Of a stretch of DNA of 64,000 nucleotides, positions 9,971 through 18,948 are shown one piece after another. The stretch spans positions 1-64,000 of the forward strand of contig CAZUPI010000003.1 in NCBI GenBank assembly GCA_964621755.1, in the 5' to 3' direction. How positions within the stretch are numbered: position 1 is the stretch's first letter; each line of letters starts with the position of its first letter. A program made the translations under genes and the position numbers. This DNA is from UMGS1696 sp964621755 (GTDB lineage: Bacteria > Bacillota > Clostridia > Oscillospirales > CAG-272). The notes beneath the pieces were generated by a model. The model was not told the DNA's origin. It did not search any database and saw only the letters and a program-made list of their open reading frames with translations.

Positions 9971-12177
9971 CTATCGTCTCCTTTCAGACCCCATTTTCCC
10001 CAGAGCTGTTGTCATGGTGCGGCGGAATTCGCCGGGGGATAGGGTTATTTTTTCGTAAACGCCAAATTGGTGGAGCCAAATGGTGTGCGGCGATTCATAG
10101 TCGATGTTGAATACGCAGAGGGAACCATCTTCGGGGAAGTAGCTGTAGCAAATATATTTGCACTCGACGCCGGGAGCGCAGGTATCGTCGGTTATGTACA
10201 CATTGCCACGGCTTTCATTGGCAATGGTATGATAGAGATAACCCATCAGGCCGCTTGCGTGCATCAGGCTGCCGGGACCTTCGTCTATGTCCAACGCGCC
10301 GGGATAAGTCCATGTGTTCAAAAAGTAGCATTTGCCCTTGCCGTACCGGCGACGGGTAAGAATGGGACGCGCTTCCTCATCGTCAATGGCGAGGATTTCA
10401 AGATTTGAATCTGTGATTTCCATGTCGCCCATGGGAACACCGAGAATTCCAAACCTGCGTGGGAAGGTACAGCCTAAAGCGTCGGAACCTTGCGGTATGG
10501 TCGCCCAGTAGAAATTGGGGCCACGCCTTTTGATACGTACACCGCACAGTTCTGAAAAGTCGCCGCCGTTGACTAAGGCGTCTACGCCGAAGTTCATGCT
10601 GCGCTCGTCGTCCTGGGACAGCTGTGGAAGGAGATAAACAGCGTGCCGCCGCCTCGCACGTAATCCTTGAGAATTTCGTATTGCCGCGGGGAGCAGGTGT
10701 TCCATCCGGCGAACAGCAGCACCTTGTATTGAGACAACAGAAAATCCGCTGTAATCTGATTCTTCGCAAAGGAAACCACATCCACTTGACCGTATGGAGT
10801 GCCGGAAAGATAAAGATTCACATAGGGTTCGAGAACGGGCATTTCCGGGAAGAAAACCTTGCGGGCGAGCTTCCAGCCGCGCTCCGGTGCGCCTTGGAAC
10901 CACTGTGGTTTGTCGACGGCAATGTCATAAAGACCGCCGATGGCGTAGTTGTGGTTATAGAAAGCGGTAGTCAGGTCGCCATCCCCTTTTGCCAGCGCAA
11001 TGGTAGATTCCGGCTGCCCCTCCGGCGTCCCGTTTGCCTTCACATAATTCCAAAATTCAGATTGAATCTCCCGATACTTTCGACAAATGGGAGAGTCATA
11101 ATTGATGGTGGGAAAATAAGGCCGCGCCTGCTCGAGAAACGATTTCATTTCTTCCGGATGGTTTTTCAGCTCCTCTTTCACGCCGCCCCAGCCAATGATG
11201 CCGTAACGGTCGCGGGCGTCCTGCGGGAACTTCAGCTTGGGAGAGTCAGGGGAGAGCGTGTGCTCAACAAACCAGTTGCCGGATTCGTTGATTATCATCT
11301 TGCTGCCCGCCATATATTTCATATACAGAGCGGCGCGAAGCATGTCCCAGCGGTGTGAATTGCCGTTGGGCAGCCATGAGTAATGCTCATGGGCAAGATG
11401 AGACCCCCATAGCGGAAGGTGGTGCTGCCGGTACAGACCGCGGGATAAAGCGCTTGCGAAGTTCAGACTGGGAAAAGCAAAATCCTCTACCACGGGAATT
11501 TCTGCGCCGCCCAATACTTCATAATCCAAATGGAAATTGCTGCTGGTCGCCATCACATAGCCCCAGCCCGCTTTATGGCGTTCGTCCACATGCTCCCGTA
11601 CCATGCGAATGAGACGATCCGTGAGGGCGGAGAGGGTCAGCTTGCCTGTTTCCGCAATAACCTCTTTGGCAACATTTAATCCCACATTGTACCGCTCGCC
11701 AAAATCGTAGCCTAAGTAGAATTCGCCGCCTTCTTCCGCAAATTTGGGAACCCATTTGTCCGCGCTGCTGGTGTAGAGAAACGCCGTGTAAATCCCTCGT
11801 TTTTTGGCTTCACGAAGAAAACGGAGAAGTCCGGCGCCATAGCGGTCCTTATATTTTTCGAAAACATCCGCATAATCGGATGGAACCAGATTCTTATAAT
11901 TTTCCCAATCCGGCGCGGGGATATCGACGCCAACCTCGTCGAGCGCGTAAAACCATTCGGCGAGCAGACGAGGCGAGAATCCGCGCGCATAGCCCCAGAC
12001 TTGCGCCAGATTGCCCTGATTGTCTTCATGAATTTTGTCCAGCATGTCAAAGGGGCTGAAGTACTGCGCCTGCCAGGAGCAATGGCCAATCATGGTGCAG
12101 AGCAGGGTATCCGTATCGGTGGGATAGACGCCGGTTCCCAGAAACAATCCTTCCGGGGGCAGTTTGATAGAGGGCAT
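9971..12177 (-). pseudogene. Glycosidase-like gene (TIM barrel plus GATase-like domain), frameshifted
   Basis: The start is the ATG at 12177, with AAAAGGAG 7 bases upstream; longer starts lack a site. The first about 516 codons end GGGTLFIS, then shift into FHSCPRTTSAA and stop. The -1 frame continues the same protein from near 10630 as LPQLSQDDERSMNFGVDA to a stop at 9971. Adding one C (a G on the plus strand near 10626-10632) restores GGGTLFISLPQLSQDD. The restored protein is about 735 residues with no signal peptide: an unrecognised barrel-like N-terminal two thirds (HDFG-type family not identified), a glutamine-amidotransferase-like fold (LLFAGWNTCSPRQYEILKDY) like that of beta-galactosidase trimerisation domains, and a beta-rich C-terminus. 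It is followed 1 base later by the broken DUF4838 gene, so they formed one operon. Confidence 0.75.
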
Positions 12178-12301
12178 ATAGAATCTCCTTTTCATGCGTT
12201 GCGGAGCGGAAATAAAATTGCTCTGCAATCAATTTATGTTGTGTACAATATACCATAAAATCGAAAAAAAAAGATAGTGTTTCAGTATAAAAATATAATT
12301 T

Positions 12302-12321
12302 ATTACCGTAAGTTCGATGTG
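12302..12321 (+). repeat. AACGTGAGTT-family repeat, half copy
   Basis: ATTACCGTAAGTTCGATGTG matches 17 of 20 bases with the left arm at 24841. It lies between the broken glycosidase pair and the SDR gene. No right arm was found here. Confidence 0.45.
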
Positions 12322-12343
12322 TTCCTTTGGGAAAAATTTAATA

Positions 12344-12398
12344 AAAACAGTGAGGCGAGCTCACAAAATGTTATTTTGCAAACTCGCTTCACTGTTTT
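12344..12398 (-). terminator. Terminator of the SDR/nitroreductase unit
   Basis: AAAACAGTGAGGCGAG (12344-12359) pairs over 16 positions with CTCGCTTCACTGTTTT (12383-12398), with one wobble and a 23-nt loop. On the minus strand it is followed by a T-rich tract. It ends the minus-strand unit whose last stop is at 12425. Confidence 0.8.
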
Positions 12399-12424
12399 GA
12401 GGACTATATAAAATTTGAGGACTA

Positions 12425-13144
12425 TCAATATGTGTCTCCGGATATAGGACGGATATCCAGCTGCTCAATGACCGCTTGCGGCGATAGCTTGAATACTGTC
12501 GCGATGACGATTCCGAGGTCGCTGGTTTCCAGCAGACTGACGTCGTCTTCACTGTGTTTTTTGCGTCTCTCCGTAAAGGTTCCACCTGGATTAATCAGCG
12601 AAACGCCTATACCGTATTGCTTCGCTTCGTCGCGCAGATTGTAAGCGAAGGAGCGGAGCGCCCATTTCGAGATGCCGTATACCCCGCCTTTGTCTTGACG
12701 GATTCCGGCGGTGGAACCGATGAGCACGATTCTGCCGTTTTTACTCTTTTGCAGGAGAGGGAAAATCTTGCGTACGAGGCGGTAATGTGCGACGACGTTT
12801 GCGTCGAGAATCGTGCGCAGCTCCTCCGGCGTCGCCTTCAATACCGAACGTGAAGTCTCACGATTTGGGAAGGCGGCAGCGTTCAGCACGATTCCGTCGA
12901 GCGGGAACTTCTCTTCGAAATAAGCGGTGAGATTATCCGAATCGGTTTCGTTTGTGATGTCTGCTGCGAATGTCTGGATGGTTTCCGGAGTGCTGGAAGG
13001 ATTGGCTTCCAGCAGCTCTGATTTTGCTTTTTCAAGTGTGTCGGGATTTCTGCCGATGAGCAACAGCTTATGCCCATCCTTTACGAGCTTTTCCGCGGCT
13101 GCCCGACCAATACCGCGGCTTCCCCCGATAATAGCTATGTTCAT
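12425..13144 (-). CDS. SDR-family NAD(P)-dependent oxidoreductase
   Basis: 239 residues, normal for a classical short-chain dehydrogenase. The N-terminus has the cofactor motif GGSRGIGR (residues 7-14) after IAII. LNAAA stands in for NNAG, and the active site shows IGSTAGI with the catalytic Ser followed by YGISK (Tyr and Lys). SDRs interconvert alcohols and ketones or reduce double bonds with NAD(P)H in the cytoplasm. The Arg after the glycine motif (IGRNPDT) hints at NADP(H). The substrate is unknown. It is the last gene of a minus-strand run 21 bases after the nitroreductase; the pair may work on one compound. Confidence 0.88.
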   Translation of the reverse strand: MNIAIIGGSRGIGRAAAEKLVKDGHKLLLIGRNPDTLEKAKSELLEANPSSTPETIQTFAADITNETDSDNLTAYFEEKFPLDGIVLNAAAFPNRETSRSVLKATPEELRTILDANVVAHYRLVRKIFPLLQKSKNGRIVLIGSTAGIRQDKGGVYGISKWALRSFAYNLRDEAKQYGIGVSLINPGGTFTERRKKHSEDDVSLLETSDLGIVIATVFKLSPQAVIEQLDIRPISGDTY

Positions 13145-13165
13145 TGGTATGTTCAGTCCTTTTAA

Positions 13166-14047
13166 TCAATCTCTGTGCAGAATGGTATCCTTAACGTCCC
13201 AGCGAAGCGGCGGATAAGGAGTCTGGTCGCCGTAGCCAACGTCAACATATGTAACGAGACGGACATAATCGGGAACATTAAAGGTATTCTTCAGGCGATC
13301 GCAGAATTCCTGATTCGGGAATGTCAGCCATACGCCTTCAAGTCCGGCTGCATGAGCGGCAAGTACGATATTCTGTCCCGCAGCACCTGCGTCAAGCAGC
13401 TGGTTGCGAGTCGGAGTGCCATAGTTTGCACGGTAGCAGCGCATATCCTGGCAAATTACAAGGTGAATCGGACCGCCGGGAACGTCGCTTCCCTTGAAGA
13501 GACCCGGATGGTCCTTCTCTTTTACGATGAGGTAACGTATGGATTGCACGTTGCATCCATGTGCCGCCCAAAGTCCGGCTTCCAGTACCTTATCGAGAAT
13601 TTCATCCGGAACATCTTCGTCTTTGAACTCTCTTACCGAACGGCGTTCCTTCACGATGGTGAAGAAATTGTCCTCCATCTCTTGTGTGACCGGAGTCGGC
13701 TTGTAGGGGGTGAGGTCGATGCTTTCGCCTTTTGACAGCTTTTCGGCAGCGTCAATTAAGAAGCTGGCATATTTGTATTCCGGAAGCTCTTCGGAAAGCC
13801 CTCTCTCTCTCCAAATGCGAAGCAGACGCTTTGTAAAATCCGCCTGTGTGGCGCTAAGCTGTTTGTTTCTGTATGCTGCCTGATAGGTCTGAATTTCGAG
13901 CGTATGGTGCGTTCTCTCACGAACACGTGCACGGAACTCTACTTCATCCATCTCAAGAAGCTGTTCGTCTGTAAACTTTACTTTGCTCTGCCAAATCTCT
14001 TTTAATTCCTCTTTCGGAAAATAATCCATACTTGTATCTCTGAACAT
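13166..14047 (-). CDS. Nitroreductase-family flavoprotein
   Basis: 293 residues. Residues from about 125 form the FMN-binding nitroreductase fold: KERRSVREF (phosphate-binding Arg residues), GLWAAHGCNVQ, and the glycine-rich LLDAGAAGQNIVLAAHAAGLEGVWLTF. About 120 extra N-terminal residues, charged and helical, precede it and are not part of the common 200-residue fold. These enzymes use NAD(P)H and FMN to reduce nitro groups, quinones or enones, or for dehalogenation; the substrate is not visible. It lies 134 bases downstream of the ABC ATPase gene on the same strand, so it may be cotranscribed or have its own promoter. TATGGACT at the C-terminus (TPYPPLRWD) is typical of the family. Confidence 0.82.
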   Translation of the reverse strand: MFRDTSMDYFPKEELKEIWQSKVKFTDEQLLEMDEVEFRARVRERTHHTLEIQTYQAAYRNKQLSATQADFTKRLLRIWRERGLSEELPEYKYASFLIDAAEKLSKGESIDLTPYKPTPVTQEMEDNFFTIVKERRSVREFKDEDVPDEILDKVLEAGLWAAHGCNVQSIRYLIVKEKDHPGLFKGSDVPGGPIHLVICQDMRCYRANYGTPTRNQLLDAGAAGQNIVLAAHAAGLEGVWLTFPNQEFCDRLKNTFNVPDYVRLVTYVDVGYGDQTPYPPLRWDVKDTILHRD

Positions 14048-14181
14048 CTTATAGCTTTCCTTTCAAACTTTAAAAAATGATTGATTTTATTAGGAGAATA
14101 AGGGGGTGGGGGAAACCGGTACTTGCTATGCAGGCCTCGATTTTTCCAAAAAGTTTTCCCGGCGAATGAATCGAATCTGTA

Positions 14182-14964
14182 TTAGATATAGTATTCTGTA
14201 TCTTCGCCCCTAGTGCTTCCTATTGTAATATCCGACATGATTGCCGATGCGACGTGGACCAGATAGGCATCGTTGCGGTTCCGCGGATAGGGTGCGGTGA
14301 TCACGTATTCCTTCTGAATCTTGCCGGGACGCGGAGTGAGAAGTATCACTCTGTCTGCCAGATAAGTCGCTTCGTTGAGGTCATGCGTGATAAACAGCAC
14401 GGTCTTTTTCTCCTCCTGACGGATTCGAATAAGCTCATCCTGGAGCGTGCAGCGTGTCAAGTGGTCGACCGCGCTGAAAGGTTCATCCATCAAAATTACC
14501 TTCGGATTCATGACCAGTGCTCTGGCGATGCCAGCTCTCTGTCTCATACCACCGGATAATTGTGAGGGATATTTGTTTTCAAAGCCGGAGAGGTTCATCA
14601 TAGTGATGTACCTCTTCAGCCGTTCCTCCTGCTCCTGCTTTGGTACCCCGGCGATTTCCATGCCGAAGGCGATGTTTCTTTTGATTGTTCTCCACGGAAA
14701 GAGCGAGGCGTCCTGGAATACAACTCCGATATCGCGACTCGTGCTGTTGACCGCAACGTTGTCGAGCAGCACTTCACCGGAGGTGTGATCGAGCAATCCT
14801 GCTACTATTTCAAGCAGCGTGCTCTTGCCGCAGCCGGAAGGGCCAACTACACAGACAAACTCTCCGTCTTTGATTTCAAGATTGATGTTTTCAAGCGCAT
14901 TCGTCGGCTCACCATCGCTGTTGATGTATGATTTATAGAGGTTGTTTATTTTAATTGTAGGCAT
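14182..14964 (-). CDS. ABC importer ATPase, NitT/TauT (SsuB) type
   Basis: 260 residues with all nucleotide-binding motifs: Walker A GPSGCGKST, Q-loop VFQDASLFPW, signature LSGGMRQR, Walker B VILMDEPFSAVD and H-loop FITHD. The FPWRT sequence after the Q-loop and the MRQRAGIARAL signature region are characteristic of the nitrate/sulfonate/taurine subfamily. It powers the permease at 16037-16825 with the lipoprotein receptor at 14991-16001. It is the last gene of the five-gene operon headed by the M20 amidohydrolase. Import of a small anionic or sulfur compound is suggested by family; the substrate is inferred from neighbours only. Confidence 0.9.
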   Translation of the reverse strand: MPTIKINNLYKSYINSDGEPTNALENINLEIKDGEFVCVVGPSGCGKSTLLEIVAGLLDHTSGEVLLDNVAVNSTSRDIGVVFQDASLFPWRTIKRNIAFGMEIAGVPKQEQEERLKRYITMMNLSGFENKYPSQLSGGMRQRAGIARALVMNPKVILMDEPFSAVDHLTRCTLQDELIRIRQEEKKTVLFITHDLNEATYLADRVILLTPRPGKIQKEYVITAPYPRNRNDAYLVHVASAIMSDITIGSTRGEDTEYYI

Positions 14965-14990
14965 GTTTGGTCCTTCCTGTTATTCTATGC

Positions 14991-16001
14991 TTATTCTGCG
15001 TAAGGGTCTGCAAGTCCAAGTTCTTCTGCTGCCTTTTCGGCAAAGGTATTGTTGATGATGCTGTCGAGGTTGTTGATATCTTCCTCAAGCCAGCCATAGC
15101 TTAAGAGGATATCCATCGAGGTTTCAACACGGTCGATCGGAATAACCGGATAGTCAAGCCATACGTCAATTTCCGACTCGACAGCGGTTCTCATAACCTC
15201 TTCTGTGGTGTTCATTTCCTTAGCCGCCCATGTAATAAACTCATCAAAATACTCGTTCTTTACCATTTCGTGAACTTTATAGTATGCGGTGATGAACTTT
15301 TGGAGGTCCTCGGGTCTGTTGTTGATGAAATCGTCTGATGCGATAATGGTACCGGTGTAGTAGTCCGGGATGTAGTCCCATGCACGACCGAGCACGTGTC
15401 CAGTTCCTTCTTCTTCTGCAAGTGCGGCGTAAGGGTTATGGATGATAGTCGCGTCAACTTCGCCGGAGACGAGGGTTGCATAAGCTGTCTGGTTTGTGCT
15501 GTTTGCAATCAGGGTTACTTCGTCTTCGGAAATATTGGCTGCTTCGAGCATCTTCAATACGGAAAGTCTCATTCCACCTGTGGTTGACGCTGTTCCGATG
15601 GTCTTGCCCTTGAGGTCGGCGAGAGACTGGATGTCGTTATTTGCAATCAGCCAGTAGCATCCGGAATATCTCCACATGTTGCCGACCAGCTTTGCGGGAA
15701 CGCCGTTGTATATACCGACGATATAAGTATTGGGATCGCCGTCCGCAACGTCAATCTCACCACGTGAGAACAGGGAAAGAACGTCGGAAGAACCTACAAT
15801 GTTATCAAATTTGATTCCTTCTGCTTCGTAAAATCCCTTTTCTATTGCGAAGTTGTTTACCGCACCGGTCATACCGGTTGTAAAACGGGAACGGATTACG
15901 ATATAATCGCCATCTTCATCGCTTGTTTCTTTAGAGCCGCATGCAGACAAAACAAATATTGCCGCAATTGCCAGCAGGACAAGCAGAATTCTTTTTTTCA
16001 T
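14991..16001 (-). CDS. NMT1/SsuA-like substrate-binding lipoprotein
   Basis: 336 residues from the ATG at 16001, chosen because AGAGG lies 9 bases upstream and a lipoprotein signal starts there: MKKRILLVLLAIAAIFVLSACGS with lipobox LSAC. The mature part has the ligand-binding features of the SsuA/THI5/NMT1 family: NNFAIEKGFYEAEGI, SRGEIDVADGDPNTYI, LKGKTIGTASTTGGMRLSVL, VSGEVDATIIHNPYA. It captures the substrate outside the membrane for the permease gene just upstream. The family binds nitrate, sulfonates, pyrimidine precursors and similar small molecules. Confidence 0.9.
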   Translation of the reverse strand: MKKRILLVLLAIAAIFVLSACGSKETSDEDGDYIVIRSRFTTGMTGAVNNFAIEKGFYEAEGIKFDNIVGSSDVLSLFSRGEIDVADGDPNTYIVGIYNGVPAKLVGNMWRYSGCYWLIANNDIQSLADLKGKTIGTASTTGGMRLSVLKMLEAANISEDEVTLIANSTNQTAYATLVSGEVDATIIHNPYAALAEEEGTGHVLGRAWDYIPDYYTGTIIASDDFINNRPEDLQKFITAYYKVHEMVKNEYFDEFITWAAKEMNTTEEVMRTAVESEIDVWLDYPVIPIDRVETSMDILLSYGWLEEDINNLDSIINNTFAEKAAEELGLADPYAE

Positions 16002-16036
16002 GGTAATTACCTCTTTTTCATGTAAATTAAAATGTA

Positions 16037-16825
16037 TTATACTTTTCTCCACTTATGGCAGAAAATGTATTCGATTCCGGCGATAATTCTTACAAACAAT
16101 ACCGAAATCAGTGTGATCAGAATGATGATAAAGAACACTTTTGCGGTTGAAAGCGTACTCTGTGCCTGAGTCAGCAGGAAGCCGAGACCTTCACGCGCCG
16201 ACTGCATTTCGGAGAATACAACGCCGGTGAGCGCGGTTGCCGCAGAGAGACGCAGACCGTTGAACATTGAGGGAAGCGCAGCGGGTATCATGACCTTGAA
16301 AACAAGCTGTGCTCTTGACGCTTCGAATACCCGTGCCACTTTCATATACTCAACCTTACATTGCTTTGCGCCGGTGACCGTGTTATACAGAATCGTGAAA
16401 ATGCCGAACAGGAAGACGAGCAGCACTTTAGATTTGAAACCAATTCCCAGCCAAAGAATGAGCAGAGGCAGAATTGCCGTTTTCGGGATGGCCATGATCG
16501 CCGAGCAGAAAACGTTCATGTATTCCTCAAGCTTTGGGAAAAGCACCCACAGTAGACCGAGTACGATACCGGTCACTGCCGCTAAGGAATAGCCGGCGAA
16601 AACTTCCTCGAGCGTGACCAGCAGATGCGGCCACAGTGTGCCGTCCGTCATCATATTGATACCGCTTTTGACGATGTCGGTCGGCGTGGCCAAGAATACC
16701 TTACTAACTCTGCCGGTCGAAACGGCGATCTGCATATATGCCAGTATCAGGGCGACTGTCAGAATTTGCAGGAGGTTGATGTAGGTAAATTTTCTTTTAT
16801 GCTTCTTCTGTTGTTTTTGTTCCAT
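16037..16825 (-). CDS. ABC importer permease, NitT/TauT (SsuC) type
   Basis: 262 residues with about six membrane helices. A basic N-terminus (KQQKKHKRK) precedes the first helix LLQILTVALILAYMQI. The EAA loop that docks with the ATPase is EASRAQLVFKVMIPAALPSMFNGLRLS, with the conserved G and P positions. The stretch LPLLILWLGIGFKSKVLLV is typical of SsuC/TauC/NrtB. The gene overlaps the end of the ATC-hydrolase gene by 29 bases, which implies translational coupling. Confidence 0.9.
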   Translation of the reverse strand: MEQKQQKKHKRKFTYINLLQILTVALILAYMQIAVSTGRVSKVFLATPTDIVKSGINMMTDGTLWPHLLVTLEEVFAGYSLAAVTGIVLGLLWVLFPKLEEYMNVFCSAIMAIPKTAILPLLILWLGIGFKSKVLLVFLFGIFTILYNTVTGAKQCKVEYMKVARVFEASRAQLVFKVMIPAALPSMFNGLRLSAATALTGVVFSEMQSAREGLGFLLTQAQSTLSTAKVFFIIILITLISVLFVRIIAGIEYIFCHKWRKV

Positions 16826-17348
16826 ACGTAAACTTGCCTCCCTTTACTGCATTGCTTTCAAAGTATTCTCTTTCACAGCTCTGTCCTTCGACGATGACAT
16901 TCTGAGTAATTCTATGCGAGAGGTGTTTGGTGAAATTCTCGATAGTAGTTGTATCGATTACATCGCAGTAGAAGGTGGCGAACTCCTGGAACCACGGATA
17001 CTTCTTTACATATTCCCGCCAGATTACGGCGTATGGACAGTGGTCTTCGCCCCACTCGTGAATCCAGCCGCAGAACGGAAGGTCGGATACTTTTCTGAAG
17101 TTCTCCCTTGTATCGGTTGTCAGCCCTGCCGCGATAGCCTTTTCGCGGAGAGCATCCGAACGGTCGACCCCTTGCTCGAAAATTGTCTTTCTAACAAGAT
17201 CTTTCGCTTTCTCTGCTCCGAATTCATCATAAAGTGTCTTTACAAAGTGAAAATAGAGCATTGCGAACTGTCTTGCTTCCAGTCTTATCTGGTCGACCAT
17301 CAGGGCTCTGTCGACGGCGCCTTCAATTTTGTAGTTTTCTTTTCCCAT
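16797..17348 (-). CDS. L-2-amino-thiazoline-4-carboxylate (ATC) hydrolase family protein
   Basis: 183 residues without signal peptide. The pattern ARQFAMLYFHFVKTLYDEFGAEKAKDLV, then G-x-x-R-x-x-A-LREKAIAAGL-TxENF, DLPFCGW, CPYAVIW, FYCDVID and a final GQSCEREYF, fits the ATC-hydrolase family. The founding member opens the thiazoline ring of ATC to give a carbamoyl-cysteine, one step before L-cysteine. Family members occur in many clostridia with unknown substrates, so ring opening here is inferred. The context supports it: an M20 amidohydrolase is directly upstream (28 bases) and an importer overlaps its end, giving the parts list of an uptake-plus-two-hydrolysis pathway. Confidence 0.7.
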   Translation of the reverse strand: MGKENYKIEGAVDRALMVDQIRLEARQFAMLYFHFVKTLYDEFGAEKAKDLVRKTIFEQGVDRSDALREKAIAAGLTTDTRENFRKVSDLPFCGWIHEWGEDHCPYAVIWREYVKKYPWFQEFATFYCDVIDTTTIENFTKHLSHRITQNVIVEGQSCEREYFESNAVKGGKFTYGTKTTEEA

Positions 17349-17376
17349 GACTTAAACCATACCTTTCGTTCGGTTA

Positions 17377-18690
17377 TCAGCCTTCCTCTACGGAGCTGAA
17401 CTTATCTAAGAATTCAATATATTCTTCCTTATTCTTGAATATCGGCTTATAATTCTGTTTGAGCTGTTTGCCAAGCGCTGCGCCGTCCTTCAACAGACGA
17501 TATGCGCTGAGGGCAAAGAGTTTTGCGGTCAGGATATATGCGGTATCTTCATCTACGACGGAGAAGGAAGTCTGATGCAGTCCGCCTGTAACGCCGCCGG
17601 TGCGGAAGGTAAGAACCGGGAGTAAATGCTGTACATCTCCTACATCGGTAGAACCCGCACTGTGTGCAGTCGGCTTAGCAATTCTCGGCTGCTCGCCGGC
17701 AACCTCTGTGATAATTTCAATCAATTCATCAGGGAAGCTCTGGGGCAGGGAGGGAAGATATCCGGGGGAAGTCTCAATCCGGTATCCAGCGCCCAGTGCA
17801 AATGCGCCTGCCTTGAATGAACGGTCAGTCTTGACAGCTGCATCACTGAAGGCTTCCTTGGTTTTGCCTCTGACGAGTGCTTCTATAACCACTTCATCGG
17901 GAATGACATTTACGAGGTCGCCGCCCTTTGTGATGATTGGGTGTACCCGTACGCTGTCCTCATCGCGGAAGGTCTTGTCGTTAAAAGCAAGTGCCTGCAG
18001 ACCAATCGAAGCTGCGTCAAGTGCGTTGATTCCGGCATGGGGAGCTCCTGCGGCGTGCGCTGCCTTACCTTTAATCTTGATGACCTTTGCCACAAAACCG
18101 TTGTTGCTTCCGCTTCCGACGCCCAATCCTTCCGGAGAGGTATGGTGTGCGATTGCGACATCCACATCGTCAAATGCGCCTTCGCGAATCAGTTCGCACT
18201 TGCCGCCGCCGTATGCGATTTTTCCGGATGCGATTAAGGAATTCTTGAATTCAGCTTCGCCATATTCTTCTGCCGGTGTGGCGAGGAATACGAGCTGCCC
18301 ATCAAGTTCTTTTGCGATTTCTTTATCCGAAAGTGCCAGCAGCGCGCCTACGACTCCCGCAAGCTGTGCATGGTGTCCACAGCAATGTGCACCGCCGGTT
18401 TCCGGATTGACGTCTTTATAAGTCGGTATCTTGAGTGCGTCGAGCTCACCGATTAAAGCAAGTGAGAAGTTATCTTTTTTGTCCTCATTCAAATATCCCT
18501 TGACTCCGGTGATTGCGAGTCCGTCGTCCACTTTGTCGAGGTGTGCATTCAAAACTTCTTTGAATTTTTCACTGGTGCGGAATTCCTTATATCCAAGTTC
18601 AGCATGATAAAAAATATCTCTGGCAAAGTCTATAATAAAATCCCGATTTTTATCTATTAGCTCTACGATTCTTTTTTCTGTTGCGTTCAT
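17377..18690 (-). CDS. M20-family amidohydrolase
   Basis: 437 residues from the ATG at 18690, which has AAAGGAAA 7 bases upstream; a longer frame to 18732 lacks a site. Metal-site motifs of M20D amidohydrolases are visible: GELDAL, GGAHCCGHHAQLAGVVGA (Cys and His ligands), LATPAEEYGEAEF (catalytic Glu pair), IAHHTSPEG and a C-terminal GGLHQTSF. The middle KGKAAHAAGAPHAGINALDAA is the dimerisation lid region. Relatives cleave N-acyl or N-carbamoyl amino acids and aminobenzoyl-glutamate. It heads the operon. With the ATC-hydrolase gene, an N-carbamoyl-cysteine or related N-acyl substrate is a reasonable hypothesis. Confidence 0.87.
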   Translation of the reverse strand: MNATEKRIVELIDKNRDFIIDFARDIFYHAELGYKEFRTSEKFKEVLNAHLDKVDDGLAITGVKGYLNEDKKDNFSLALIGELDALKIPTYKDVNPETGGAHCCGHHAQLAGVVGALLALSDKEIAKELDGQLVFLATPAEEYGEAEFKNSLIASGKIAYGGGKCELIREGAFDDVDVAIAHHTSPEGLGVGSGSNNGFVAKVIKIKGKAAHAAGAPHAGINALDAASIGLQALAFNDKTFRDEDSVRVHPIITKGGDLVNVIPDEVVIEALVRGKTKEAFSDAAVKTDRSFKAGAFALGAGYRIETSPGYLPSLPQSFPDELIEIITEVAGEQPRIAKPTAHSAGSTDVGDVQHLLPVLTFRTGGVTGGLHQTSFSVVDEDTAYILTAKLFALSAYRLLKDGAALGKQLKQNYKPIFKNKEEYIEFLDKFSSVEEG

Positions 18691-18730
18691 ATGATTTTTC
18701 CTTTCATATCCTCTTGAGGTTTCTGATGGC

Positions 18731-18759
18731 ATTATATCACAAGATTTCGTAAATGTCTA
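18731..18759 (-). promoter_or_regulatory. Promoter of the M20/ATC/ABC operon
   Basis: On the minus strand TAGACA (18754-18759), exactly 17 nt, then TATAAT (18731-18736). The start codon at 18690 is about 40 bases downstream. The weak -35 with an adjoining conserved block suggests activator dependence. Confidence 0.72.
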
Positions 18760-18800
18760 ATATCATATAGGAATAGTAGGATATAGATGAAATCTATGGA
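18754..18800 (-). promoter_or_regulatory. Predicted LysR activator site A
   Basis: Plus-strand order of conserved pieces: TGTC, AATA, CATATAG, ATAGT, TATAG, AATCTAT. It begins in the -35 and runs about 40 bases upstream, where LysR activators bind. It matches site B at 31309-31355 at most positions. It includes the perfect inverted repeat ATAGAT-GAA-ATCTAT (18783-18797). Confidence 0.6.
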
Positions 18801-18849
18801 TTCTTCTTGTAAGAATCCTGTAAAGTCGCAAAATGTTGCGATATTATTC

Positions 18850-18878
18850 TTGATAATTGGACATAAGCATGGTATAAT
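18850..18878 (+). promoter_or_regulatory. Promoter of the restriction-system relic
   Basis: TTGATA (18850-18855), 17 nt, TATAAT (18873-18878). It reads into the frameshifted XRE gene at 18949 and could now drive the sugar ABC operon behind it. Confidence 0.7.
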
Positions 18879-18888
18879 TTAGTAGATT

Positions 18889-18922
18889 AACGTAAGTTTG
18901 ACGAACTTCCGAAACTCACGTT
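18889..18922 (+). repeat. AACGTGAGTT-family inverted repeat
   Basis: Left arm AACGTAAGTTTGACG (18889-18903), right arm GAAACTCACGTT (18911-18922). It lies in the leader between the promoter and the XRE relic and could form a hairpin with one mismatch. Confidence 0.6.
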
Positions 18923-18948
18923 GTAAAAAAGAACTGGAGAGGACGGCT

